Shown piece after piece: positions 55,819 to 64,000 of a DNA stretch of 64,000 nucleotides. Location of the stretch: positions 5,526,001 through 5,590,000 of the forward strand of contig JAPTHN010000025.1 in assembly GCA_026936325.1 (NCBI GenBank), written 5' to 3'. The translations under genes and the position numbers were made by a program. Under the pieces are notes generated by a model that saw only the letters and a list, made by a program, of their open reading frames with translations, did no database searches and had not been told where the DNA came from. How positions within the stretch are numbered: the first letter of the stretch is position 1; every line of letters begins with the position of its first letter. The stretch comes from Platynereis dumerilii (lineage: Eukaryota; Annelida; Polychaeta; Phyllodocida; Nereididae).

Positions 55819-55910
55819 CTGAATTTTTCAGTGCAACAGATGTGACAGCCATTCTCCTGTCCCCAGTTGTTGATGATTTAATAGCACGTGGCTGTCTTTC
55901 ACAAAATTGA
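55819..55910 (-). other. Predicted non-coding first exon, 5' limit uncertain
   Basis: Sequence upstream of the GTAAGT donor; it should carry the transcription start of the zinc-finger gene. No TATA box was recognised, and the right boundary is a guess. Confidence 0.35.
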
Positions 55911-56672
55911 CAGATGATTATCTCAAACCAAGACGACAAACATAGCATTGAAACTATTGAAAGGCTACATTAGTTCCATTCTGAAAGCCAGACTGTTTTG
56001 ACCTACTTTGAAACAATATAGGTAAGAAATGTTCCAGCCCATAAAACTTACTGGCAGAGGGCAGCACAGTCCAGTTCTACAACTTCCCCAGTTGCCCTTT
56101 CCACAAACACTCTTGAAAAACGCAGTTAATCCTCTAATCCTACTGTAACTGAACATGGTTAAACCGTTATGATTTAGTAAACAATGTAGTTACAATTTAT
56201 TGAGAGGTGAACAATCAGTTGACATTCTGTTATTTTGGCCAAAAGAAAGAATGGTTCAATTGTTCCTGACAAGCATAAAAAGAAGTACATGTATAAAAGA
56301 AGTGCACCCTCTCAATGACTAAGTACAAAATCAGCACAAAAGCAGTACATGGACCCACGCTGCAAATGTACTGCCATTGTAGGCCAACTGATTTTGTGTT
56401 TCTATGCATATTGCGTACTGATTTTATACTTCTAGTGACACAATTTGAATAACATGAATAATCATGTACTGCATGTGCTTCTCTAACTTCTAAATTTCAT
56501 TTGAACATTTCATGTACTGAAAATGTGCAGGTGTGTCAAGTTTTTAATTACAATATACATTGAATTACGTGTACTGGCATAATTTCCACAGTGTTAGATG
56601 AAATGTTTTACTATTAACATGATTAATAACACTATGAAAACTGTCCTTATCATTCATGGTAAAATTTGATTC
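55911..56672. other. Spacer upstream of the zinc-finger gene
   Basis: AT-rich, no gene seen. A stretch at about 56186-56262 (GTTACAATTTATTGAGAGGTG to AATTGTTCCTG) has a diverged copy at about 62093-62175. Confidence 0.45.
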
Positions 56673-56677
56673 ATTAT

Positions 56678-56852
56678 TGTTTACCAATAGTATTTCGTAA
56701 TGTCAACACCAGAGGGCTACGAGCTAATCTCGCGTCCGACGTGAGAAGGTGAGACTTGAGACGACGCCATGATGATGATTGTAACTTGCGACATGTGTGA
56801 TGTTTTGGATTAAACATTTATTAACTAAACGGACGTTCTAGTTGTCTAAACA
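56678..56852 (+). repeat. 5' LTR of the Ty3/gypsy element
   Basis: Begins TGTTTACC and ends TCTAAACA, the TG...CA convention. 175 bp, short for the group. It is preceded by ATTAT and matches the 3' LTR throughout by eye. Confidence 0.9.
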
Positions 56853-57718
56853 TGGTGGCAGCGGTTTAAACAGGATTTGTGCTATCGACTGGACAGTTAA
56901 CTCTCTGACATCCTCGATTGATATGTCCATATTTTGGATTTTGTGTCACAGTGTCAGTGATTGTTGTGCCTCCCGGCGGTTCCTGTCGACCACGTGCTTA
57001 GTGATTTTGGGACTTTTGGTGCTATTTTGGTCTGTCAGAATGGCTGAAAACGGAGCTGCTGGTCCTCGTGGCAGTCGTCATACTGCACCGACAAAGTTTT
57101 CGTTCAAGGCCGAGGAGTGGCCACGCTGGATAAATCGGTATAAACAGATATCGCAGGGCTGTCAAGCTGGACTCAGAGGAGGCTGACAGGCAAGTGGATG
57201 CCTTGTTGTGGGACATGGGTGAAGATAGTGAGGACATTTTCACGAGTTTTGAACTGACTGAAGACGAGAGCAAGGATTATACCAAGGTGGTTGAAAAGTT
57301 TACTGACTATTTTACTCCCAAGAGGCATCGCCGGTTTGAACGACAGCGTTTCCATGATGAGGTGCAAGGGTCCAAGTCCGTTGAAGAATTTGAACGAGCA
57401 CTGCATGTTGCAGTCAAGTACTGTGAGTTCGTTGACAAAGAGGAGCAGCTGTGCGATCAGTTTGTTAGGGGGTTATAAGACACAGACTTGAAGCAGAGAC
57501 TTACCCTTAAAGACAAATTGACATTTGCTGATGCAGTTGCTGAAGCCAGACACACGGAGCATGTCAACCGTGAGATCGGTGCGGAGTCCGGTGCTTCATC
57601 CACTGTTACCACAGATGAAGTACGTAGCAAGGCGACGCCCCGGAGACAGCCGAGGCCCCATCATATGGATCGAAAGTTTCTAACCAGCCCAATAACCCTC
57701 CAACAGATCGCAGTGTGA

Positions 57719-60700
57719 GTGCTGTCGGAGATTCGCCAGCCGAGGAACAGTGTTCTCGATGTGGATACCATCATGGTAATCGGAAGGTGCCCCGCCAGTG
57801 GCCTTACCTGCCATAAATGTAAGGGTAAAGGCCATTTTGCAAGACAGTGTTTTTTGTCCCGCCGAGGCTCGATGCAAGAGGTTACAAATGCTGAACCTGA
57901 CAATGAATTTTTTCTTGATGATCTAGACTGTGTATTAGACATCACGGAGGTTAACAGCACAGTCACCATTCAAGATGATACCAACCCATGGTTTGAGAGC
58001 CTTCTCTTTTGTGGACAATCGATTCCGTTCAAAGTGGACTCTGGGGCTGATGTGACTGTCGTAAGTGAAGGAACTTACCAAGCCCTCAGGGATAAACCCC
58101 CCCTTCAGTCATGTGGAGCATTACTCAATTCACCTGGTGGGAAGCTCTGTGTTAAAGGACGTTTTGTTGGGGTCATCAACCACAAAGGTGTTTCTTATCG
58201 GTGCAATGTGATTGTTGTCGGCAATGACTTGCGCAATAATTTGCTGAGCCGAAATGTATCCAGCAAGTTAGGCCTAATCAAACGAGTTGAGGAAATTGGC
58301 CTACTTAAAATTGATCCAGTGCGCATTGAGCTGAAGGAGGGAAGTAGCCCATTTGCTGTCCACACTGCCCGCAACATTGGATTCCATCTGTTGCCGAAAG
58401 TTGAAGCAGAATTAAAACGGATGGAACAGGAGGGAATCATCAAGGAAATTGAGACCCCTACTGACTGGTGCGCCCCAATGGTACCGATCATTAAGCCGTC
58501 GGGGAAGATTCGAATCTGTACTGACTTTAAAAGACTGAACCAAAATGTTAAAAGACCGTACATTAATTTGCCCAACCTTGATGACATTGCTCCAAAGTTG
58601 GTCGGTGCAAATTATTTTTCTACGATGGACGCAAACAGTGGATTCTACCAAATTCCCCTAGCGGAGGAAAGTATGGCGCTCACTACATTTATTACACCTT
58701 TCGGCCGATATTGTTACAGAAGACTCCCCATGGGCATTAACATAGGGCCTGAGGTGTTTCAGTTGAAGATGCAGAAGATGCTCCAAGACCTGCCGGGCTG
58801 TGCCGTTATCATGGATGATATTCTTGTTTGGGGGGCTACTCTCGAGGTCCACAACAACAACCTAAAGGCAGTCCAAAGGCGCATTGCAGAGTATGGCCTG
58901 ACTCTAAACGAAGACAAGGGCCAAATTGGAGCAAAGGAAGTCAAATTTTTTGGCCATCTTCTCAGTGCACAAGGCCTGCGTCCGAGTCCCGAGAAAATCG
59001 AGGCCATTACCCGAATGCCCCCACCGAAAAATGTTACGGAGCTCAGAAGTTTGTGTGGAATGATTAACTATTTGTCAAAGTTTATTGATGGACTCGCTAC
59101 TGCCATAAAGCCCATGACAGATCTGTTAAAGTCAGGTGTTGTGTTTATGTGGGGACAACCACAGCAGTTGGCCTTTGAGACAGTCAAGGATATGATTACT
59201 CGCCTGCCGTCCTTGAAGTATTTTGACGTGAAAAGAGACATAGTGATAAGTGCCGATGCTAGCAGTTACGGTCTGGGCGGAGTATTGTTACAGAAGACTG
59301 AGGCCGGATTATCACCCATTGCATTCGCTTCCAGGGCCCTAAATGAAGCTGAACAACGTTATTCTCAAATTGAACGAGAGTGCCTGGCCGCCACATGGGC
59401 CTGCGAGCGGTTTAGGAAGTACATCGTAGGCCTTCCGGAATTTGAGTTGTGGACTGACCACAAGCCCCTGGTGCCTTTGATTGACCGGAAACCATTGGAC
59501 CAGGTCCCGTTGCGGTGCCAACGATTGCTGATCAGGTTATTGCAGTTCAATCCTATTGTCAGTCCTAAGCCGGGAAAGCAACTGGTAATAGCCGACGCTT
59601 TGTCAAGGAATCCTGCTACTGGACAAGAGTCTGAGAGTCGAGCGTGTGAAAGTCTCGCTAGTGAGATCGCAGTCGACGTTGATGCTATCATTGGTCAGCT
59701 TCCAGTGTCCGGTGGTCGGATGATTAAGTTAAGGCAGGCCACAGTACATGACAGTGAACTTGGTGAAATTATAAATTACGTGATTAATGGCTGGCCGGTT
59801 GTTAGTGCTATACCGCCCCATTTAAAAGCTTACCATGAAGTGAAGGATATGCTATCGGTGGCCGATGGATTATTGGTGTATCAACAAAGGCTGGTCGTCC
59901 CACGGTCCCAACGTTCTGAAATACTGGGACGTCTGCATGAAAGCCACCAAGGATTCCAGAAGTGTTGGAGTAATGCACTTCGTTGCGTCTGGTGGCCAGG
60001 AATTCGAGGGGAGCTTAAAATGTTGTGTGAGTCATGTGTAGTTTGCGTTGAAAAACGGCCAGCTCAGAGATCAGAGCCCCTAGTTCCAACCCCATTACCG
60101 TCTCGCCCATGGGAGAAAGTTGGAGCAGACTTGTGCTTGCATGACAATCAGAACTACCTTATTTTGATAGACTATTACAGCCGATGGATAGAGATCAGAC
60201 GTTTAACCTCAATTAGCTCAGCTGCTGTGATTAACAAGTGCCGACAAATCTTTGCTACTTTCGGAATTCCTGATGAATTCCACTGTGACAATGGGGCTCA
60301 GTTTGTGTCTGCGGAGTTTAGAAATTTTGCTGACAATTATGGATTTGAAGTCACAACAAGCAGCCCTTACTTTGCTCAAGCGAATGGCGAGGCGGAGAGT
60401 GCCGTGAAAATTGCAAAGAATATCCTTTCGACGGCATCCCCAGATGTGGCATTGTTGAACTATCGGACGACCCAGCACAGTTCCACAGGGGTCGCCCCTT
60501 CAGTTGCCCTTATGGGAAGAATCTTAAACACAAGAATTCCGATCATTCCCTCTGCCCTGTTGCCCAAAACTCCAGATGATGCCAATATCCGCAAGTCCGA
60601 CGGCGAGTCAAAGACCAAAGCGAAAATTAATTATGACAGACGACATGGTGCCCGTCCTTTAAAACCCCTTATTTCGGGTGAACAGGTGCTTGTACGAGCT

Positions 60701-60766
60701 GATGATAAGTGGAAAAGATCTGGGATTGTTGTGAGTGGAGACCCGAAACCCGCACATATTTGGTGA
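57719..60766 (+). CDS. Ty3/gypsy pol-type polyprotein (mobile element part)
   Basis: A 1015-codon open frame. In order: a CCHC zinc knuckle (C31, C34, H39, C44), an aspartic protease with DSGA at 107-110, and a reverse transcriptase at about 245-420 with MDANSGFYQIPL near 303 and the MDD catalytic motif near 365. RNase H follows with ADASSYGLGG near 515, then an integrase with an HHCC-type zinc region and a DDE core containing CDNGAQF and the ANGEAESAVK motif. It copies the element's RNA and inserts the DNA. The first residue is the start of the open frame, not a proven initiation site; expression by shift from gag is likely. It is element-borne, not a host gene. Confidence 0.9.
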   Translation: MLSEIRQPRNSVLDVDTIMVIGRCPASGLTCHKCKGKGHFARQCFLSRRGSMQEVTNAEPDNEFFLDDLDCVLDITEVNSTVTIQDDTNPWFESLLFCGQSIPFKVDSGADVTVVSEGTYQALRDKPPLQSCGALLNSPGGKLCVKGRFVGVINHKGVSYRCNVIVVGNDLRNNLLSRNVSSKLGLIKRVEEIGLLKIDPVRIELKEGSSPFAVHTARNIGFHLLPKVEAELKRMEQEGIIKEIETPTDWCAPMVPIIKPSGKIRICTDFKRLNQNVKRPYINLPNLDDIAPKLVGANYFSTMDANSGFYQIPLAEESMALTTFITPFGRYCYRRLPMGINIGPEVFQLKMQKMLQDLPGCAVIMDDILVWGATLEVHNNNLKAVQRRIAEYGLTLNEDKGQIGAKEVKFFGHLLSAQGLRPSPEKIEAITRMPPPKNVTELRSLCGMINYLSKFIDGLATAIKPMTDLLKSGVVFMWGQPQQLAFETVKDMITRLPSLKYFDVKRDIVISADASSYGLGGVLLQKTEAGLSPIAFASRALNEAEQRYSQIERECLAATWACERFRKYIVGLPEFELWTDHKPLVPLIDRKPLDQVPLRCQRLLIRLLQFNPIVSPKPGKQLVIADALSRNPATGQESESRACESLASEIAVDVDAIIGQLPVSGGRMIKLRQATVHDSELGEIINYVINGWPVVSAIPPHLKAYHEVKDMLSVADGLLVYQQRLVVPRSQRSEILGRLHESHQGFQKCWSNALRCVWWPGIRGELKMLCESCVVCVEKRPAQRSEPLVPTPLPSRPWEKVGADLCLHDNQNYLILIDYYSRWIEIRRLTSISSAAVINKCRQIFATFGIPDEFHCDNGAQFVSAEFRNFADNYGFEVTTSSPYFAQANGEAESAVKIAKNILSTASPDVALLNYRTTQHSSTGVAPSVALMGRILNTRIPIIPSALLPKTPDDANIRKSDGESKTKAKINYDRRHGARPLKPLISGEQVLVRADDKWKRSGIVVSGDPKPAHIW

Positions 60767-61323
60767 ACACTGACACAGGAGTACAGAGACGGAACAGAGT
60801 CCATCTTGTACCGGTTCCTGAGACATCCGTTTCTGTGCCAGACAGTATGACCGAAAAGCAGCCAAGTAGTGTGCAAGATGCCCCAGCCCCATCACCGATC
60901 GAGCCTTTGAAGGCTCCAGTACCACTGACTCCCAGACTTACCCGGTTGGCTTCAGGTTGCCAAATAAACAAACCTGCTCGTTTCAGTGACTAATGAACTT
61001 GGATCAAAAGAAAAAAAAATCTGTTCATTTCAATGAAGTGTAAATAGACAATTTTGATAATTGTGCGATTTCTGTTGTATTTGAAGTATTTTATTGCTGT
61101 TCATTTTATAGTTGCCGTAGTCCCTTTAAGGTGCCAACTTTGTTAAACGGATTGACATTATTATTTTAATAATGAATATTACGTAGTACAGAGTAGGTGT
61201 TAGTTATGTTGTTAAAACTGTTCACAACTATATTATGTATAATCTCAATTCAATTTTAAATTGTAATCAGTTTAATTAGATTTCAAACTTTGATCTTAAA
61301 AGTAGTTTGGTAAAAGGGGAAGA

Positions 61324-61498
61324 TGTTTACCAATAGTATTTCGTAATGTCAACACCAGAGGGCTACGAGCTAATCTCGCGTCCGACGTGAGAAGGTGAGA
61401 CTTGAGACGACGCCATGATGATGATTGTAACTTGCGACATGTGTGATGTTTTGGATTAAACATTTATTAACTAAACGGACGTTCTAGTTGTCTAAACA
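61324..61498 (+). repeat. 3' LTR of the Ty3/gypsy element
   Basis: Same 175-bp sequence as the 5' LTR, followed by the ATTAT target duplication. The purine-rich primer tract lies just before it at about 61312-61322. Confidence 0.9.
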
Positions 61499-62504
61499 AT
61501 TATCACCCAAAAGTGAGCTACATAACGTTCACTGATCAGACCCACACCAAAATATTCCTTACAAAATTTAGATTAATATGAGCCTTGTCTGATGAGTGAA
61601 CCCCATGTAGCTTGTAGTGAAAACTGGCCTTAAAAGTTTGAATCAGGGAAATTTCAAAATGGCCACCATTTGTTATTGCTCTCTGCACATGCTCAATGTC
61701 TGAGTATGCTCAGTGGAATCAGGTCACATGCTCAGTGCCAAATTAGGTCAGAGCAAATTTTCCATTGCATTTCTATAGTGAATAGCGGCAAAAAGTACAA
61801 ATCTGATATAAAATTATTCCAGCCTTCTTTTTTTCTCCAGGCTTAAGAAATTATGTTTTTAATTACATTGATCTGCTGAGGAACTGATATTATACGTTGC
61901 CTATAAAATTAACGAAACATTGATTTTTAGATACTTCAAATGTAAAATGCTTCCTGCTAGCATGCACAGCCAGTATGCTCTTTTTATACTCCCTGTTAGG
62001 GTGAGTATCCATGGAAAATTGGTACTTTACTGTCACCATCACCAACACTCAGGATGTTAAACAGTTTATCTTATTTTGTAACAAATGCAATCAGTTACAA
62101 TTTCATGAGAGGTGAACACGTAGTTGATGTCCTGTTCTTGTGTCCAAAAGAAATATTTCTTTAATTGTTCCTGTTGATGGAAAAGAAACTTCAATTACTT
62201 CATCCATGATTCAAACTTTTATTCATTTTTGGATGCAAACAAACATCATAACAATAGCCATCAAGGCTTGACATACACTTGTCAAAGAAAGGCACTATAT
62301 TAAAGTCTATAATAATATCAGCAGCCTGAAATGAGGTTAGAGTTTCAATTGCCTTTGGAGAGAATTGCAGCATGAGCTGAAGATTGAAAATGAACTTAAA
62401 ACATGTAAAATCGTTTTATCTGCAGTTGCTAGGCACCATATTAAGATTGTGGCCCATGTTAAAACATACTATTATGATAAGTTTGAGACCCCCTGTTGGT
62501 CTGC
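61499..62504. other. Spacer with a hairpin and a diverged repeat
   Basis: No gene seen. A 27-bp imperfect inverted repeat lies at 61515-61541 and 61587-61614 (GAGCTACATAACGTTCACTG against its partner; loop about 45 nt). A diverged copy of 56186-56262 is at about 62093-62175. Confidence 0.5.
62218..62223 (-). promoter_or_regulatory. Possible polyadenylation signal of the second zinc-finger gene
   Basis: AATAAA on the minus strand, about 280 nt after the stop codon at 62505. The position is plausible but such hexamers are common in AT-rich DNA. Confidence 0.35.
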
Positions 62505-64000
62505 CTAGACACGATGCTGTTTATGGGTCTGTTTTAGGTGTTTGTCAAGATACTTCTCACTTGGCATTTCCGCCCCACAAAACTCACAATCGAAGGTATT
62601 TTTGTGAGCTAAAAAATGGGCAATCAGAGTTGGCAGCCAACCGTAACTGACATGGCAGAGATTGCAAGCATATGGTTTGTCTGCGTCTTTTATTCTCACG
62701 AGATCTTTCAAGTAGCCATGAGATTTCCAAAGGAGTCCATGGCACGTCTTCGTGTGGCCTTTTAGATCTTCGTTGCGCTTGAAACGCTTATGACAGAACC
62801 GGCATTTACGCAAACCACCCTGAGCACAAGTTTTGAAGTGCTTCTTTAAGTTTTCCGGCATCAAAAATCCACGGTCACAAATGTCACAGGTGTGCACTTT
62901 GCCATAATGTTGTTCCGTGTGCTTATCTTGGTCGTTCTCTTTCACAAATTCCATCTTACAGATGTCGTAAGAAAAGAGGCCCTTAGCACACGGCGGACGA
63001 GTCCTTTTCATGTGATAATCTGGCAATCTCTGTTTCATAAATCTCCAATTACTTAGTTTTTTACTGTCATGAGCCTCTTTTTCTGATTTGGCTGCCTCAC
63101 CATCATTCTCCATTTTCACAGCAGCGGCCATCTTTATTTCTTCTCCAATACTAGTTTGTTGAACTTTAATTTCTCTGTTTCCTGAACTCGGAAGCCGTGT
63201 GGGATGAGAATAACATCTTCTGTTAGCTTGGTGAAACAACAGGAACTTCAATGCTCTGAATCGTTTGTGGCAATTTGGACACGGATAACTCTTCTCTTTA
63301 GTCGGACAAGGCTTCTTCTTCAAAATGCAAAACCTTCTCTCTTGCTTTCCCTTCCTTACTTTCATGCAATCGTAGAGAACAACCACCGGACTCCTGTGCT
63401 CTGGCTTGATGTGGTCTGCAATGCTTTGATTAAAGTGATAATTTGTGGGGATATCGGTTTGGCCGGACCGATTCTTGTACTGCAAACTCTCGTCAGGCAC
63501 ATGATTGGCAGAGGAATTTTTGCGCAACAAATTTTTCCTGAACTATAGCTCACTTGGAACATCAACGATTACCTTGCTTGGCAAACCCTTGCTGACTTGA
63601 AAATTCTTGCTTTGTGGTCTGTTGTTAGTCAAATTGATGTTTTCCACAGGCACGTTTGGTAAATCCTCGTTTTTCACTGATCCTCCTCGATATTTCGTTA
63701 AATACTTGCCACATGTTGCTTGATGTCGTTCGAGATCGTTTTGGTTCTTCAAGCGCAATCCGCATATGCACCAAAGAACCATACCCTCCACCAATCCTCC
63801 TCGCTCTTTGATAACATACTTGTAACAGCTAGATTGATGCCGCTCAAGTTCACTTTGTCTACCGAAGCGTAATCCACATATACAAAAACAATGAATACGA
63901 TTTATCGATTCTCCGCTGATGATATACATGTACTTTTTACAAGCAGTTTGATGTACTTGAAGTTGGTCTTGCTTGTGGAAGGGCAATCCACATAGACACC
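62505..64000 (-). CDS. Second zinc-finger gene, 5' end beyond the window
   Basis: Minus-strand frame open from the window edge to the stop at 62505, interrupted once by TAG at 63543-63545. The N-terminal part holds three tandem repeats of about 39 residues with an unusual C-x-C-x12-H-x4-C finger (CLCGLPF, CICGLRF and CICGLRL types). The C-terminal part has CPNCHKRF...H-x5-C, a degenerate finger (YDICKMEF), then CDICDRGF, CRFCHKRF, a long linker, CNLCHVSY and CEFCGAEM fingers. This is the module order of the gene at 52130-54697, so the two are paralogues. The TAG could lie in a 138-nt intron: donor CAA|GTGAGC at 63553, acceptor TTGCAG ending at 63416, both phase 1. Otherwise the gene is truncated. 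No ATG lies just after the TAG. Likely nuclear nucleic-acid binding; target unknown. Confidence 0.75.
63416..63553 (-). other. Candidate short intron of the second zinc-finger gene
   Basis: GTGAGC donor and GCATTGCAG acceptor on the minus strand, 138 nt, phase 1 at both sides. Removing it would drop the in-frame TAG and join VPN to HIKPEH. The pyrimidine tract is weak and the sequence between is itself open apart from the TAG, so this is a proposal only. Confidence 0.35.

Larger units (their letters stand above)
54737..55852 (-). other. Probable upstream open reading frame across the 5' intron
   Basis: If the predicted intron is removed, ATG at 55852 (context GAGAATGG, with G at -3 and +4) opens a frame of 38 codons ending at TGA 54737-54739. 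That is about 39 nt before the main ATG. Such a frame could dampen translation of the zinc-finger protein. It rests on the splice prediction and on transcription starting upstream of 55852. Confidence 0.35.
56678..61498 (+). mobile_element. Ty3/gypsy LTR retrotransposon, young
   Basis: Bounded by 175-bp LTRs (56678-56852 and 61324-61498) that read as identical, with a 5-bp target duplication ATTAT (56673-56677 and 61499-61503). A primer-binding-type TGGTGGCAGCGG follows the 5' LTR and the purine tract AAAAGGGGAAGA precedes the 3' LTR. A gag-like region (about 57040-57718) is followed by a long pol frame (57719-60766), then a short tail to the 3' LTR. Domain order protease, reverse transcriptase, RNase H, integrase defines Ty3/gypsy. 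Identical LTRs mean a recent insertion. It looks nearly whole; the gag part is not one continuous frame and I estimate about two breaks there, while pol is open throughout. The family can use frameshifting between gag and pol. Confidence 0.9.

Noticed and set aside
56842-56990. Host start codon just after the 5' LTR
   Set aside because: The ATG overlaps the LTR end and primer-binding region of the retrotransposon and is better explained as element leader.

Overview
The window looks like a piece of an animal genome, most likely a marine invertebrate; a lancelet, hemichordate or similar deuterostome is my guess, not something the sequence proves. Evidence: long intron-poor C2H2 zinc-finger genes with ordinary GT-AG splice signals, a metazoan-type Ty3/gypsy retrotransposon with 175-bp LTRs, TTAGGG-type telomere-like motifs inside repeats, and no bacterial gene structure.

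Positions 1-49,828 are almost entirely mobile DNA. I read them as about 30 non-autonomous elements, all in the same orientation, in four families (called A, B, C and D here). All four share one plan: a 5' head that is a short hairpin, a TTA/TTC microsatellite, a non-coding body, a 3' copy of one head arm, a compact hairpin, and an end in CTAG followed by TT. This is the layout expected of Helitron-like rolling-circle elements of the Helentron/HINE (Helitron2) type: asymmetric terminal inverted repeats, a subterminal 3' hairpin and a TT target. Family C carries 1-2 kb of 13-bp GAGTC-rich minisatellite. Many bodies have no head and directly follow another element's CTAG, while heads are piled up elsewhere. 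Several head piles are mirrored by later tails in reverse order (clearest at 18,485-26,822), which is what repeated insertion of one element into the 5' microsatellite of another would leave. No transposase, Rep/helicase or other convincing protein is encoded there.

Positions 49,829-64,000 are very different: mostly single-copy sequence with two minus-strand zinc-finger genes. The first (52,130-54,697, with a probable 5' untranslated exon at about 55,819 and an intron at 54,820-55,818) encodes an 855-residue protein with a 10-residue repeat, two copies of a four-finger module and SUMO-like KxE motifs. Two further fingers lie just downstream (51,651-52,058) but are cut off from the main frame by a 2-bp insertion and a stop. 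The second gene (62,505 to beyond the window end) has the same four-finger module plus unusual CxC...HxxxxC repeats, and needs either a 138-nt intron or has an in-frame stop. A young Ty3/gypsy element (56,678-61,498) with apparently identical LTRs and a 5-bp target duplication sits between them. A TTAA-flanked inverted-repeat element (50,480-51,309) lies downstream of the first gene.

The genes do not form an operon or pathway. The two zinc-finger genes look like paralogues, probably nuclear DNA-binding proteins. The main biological interest is the nested rolling-circle-type array and the pairing logic of its element ends. All similarities and counts are by eye; no alignment or database search was run.
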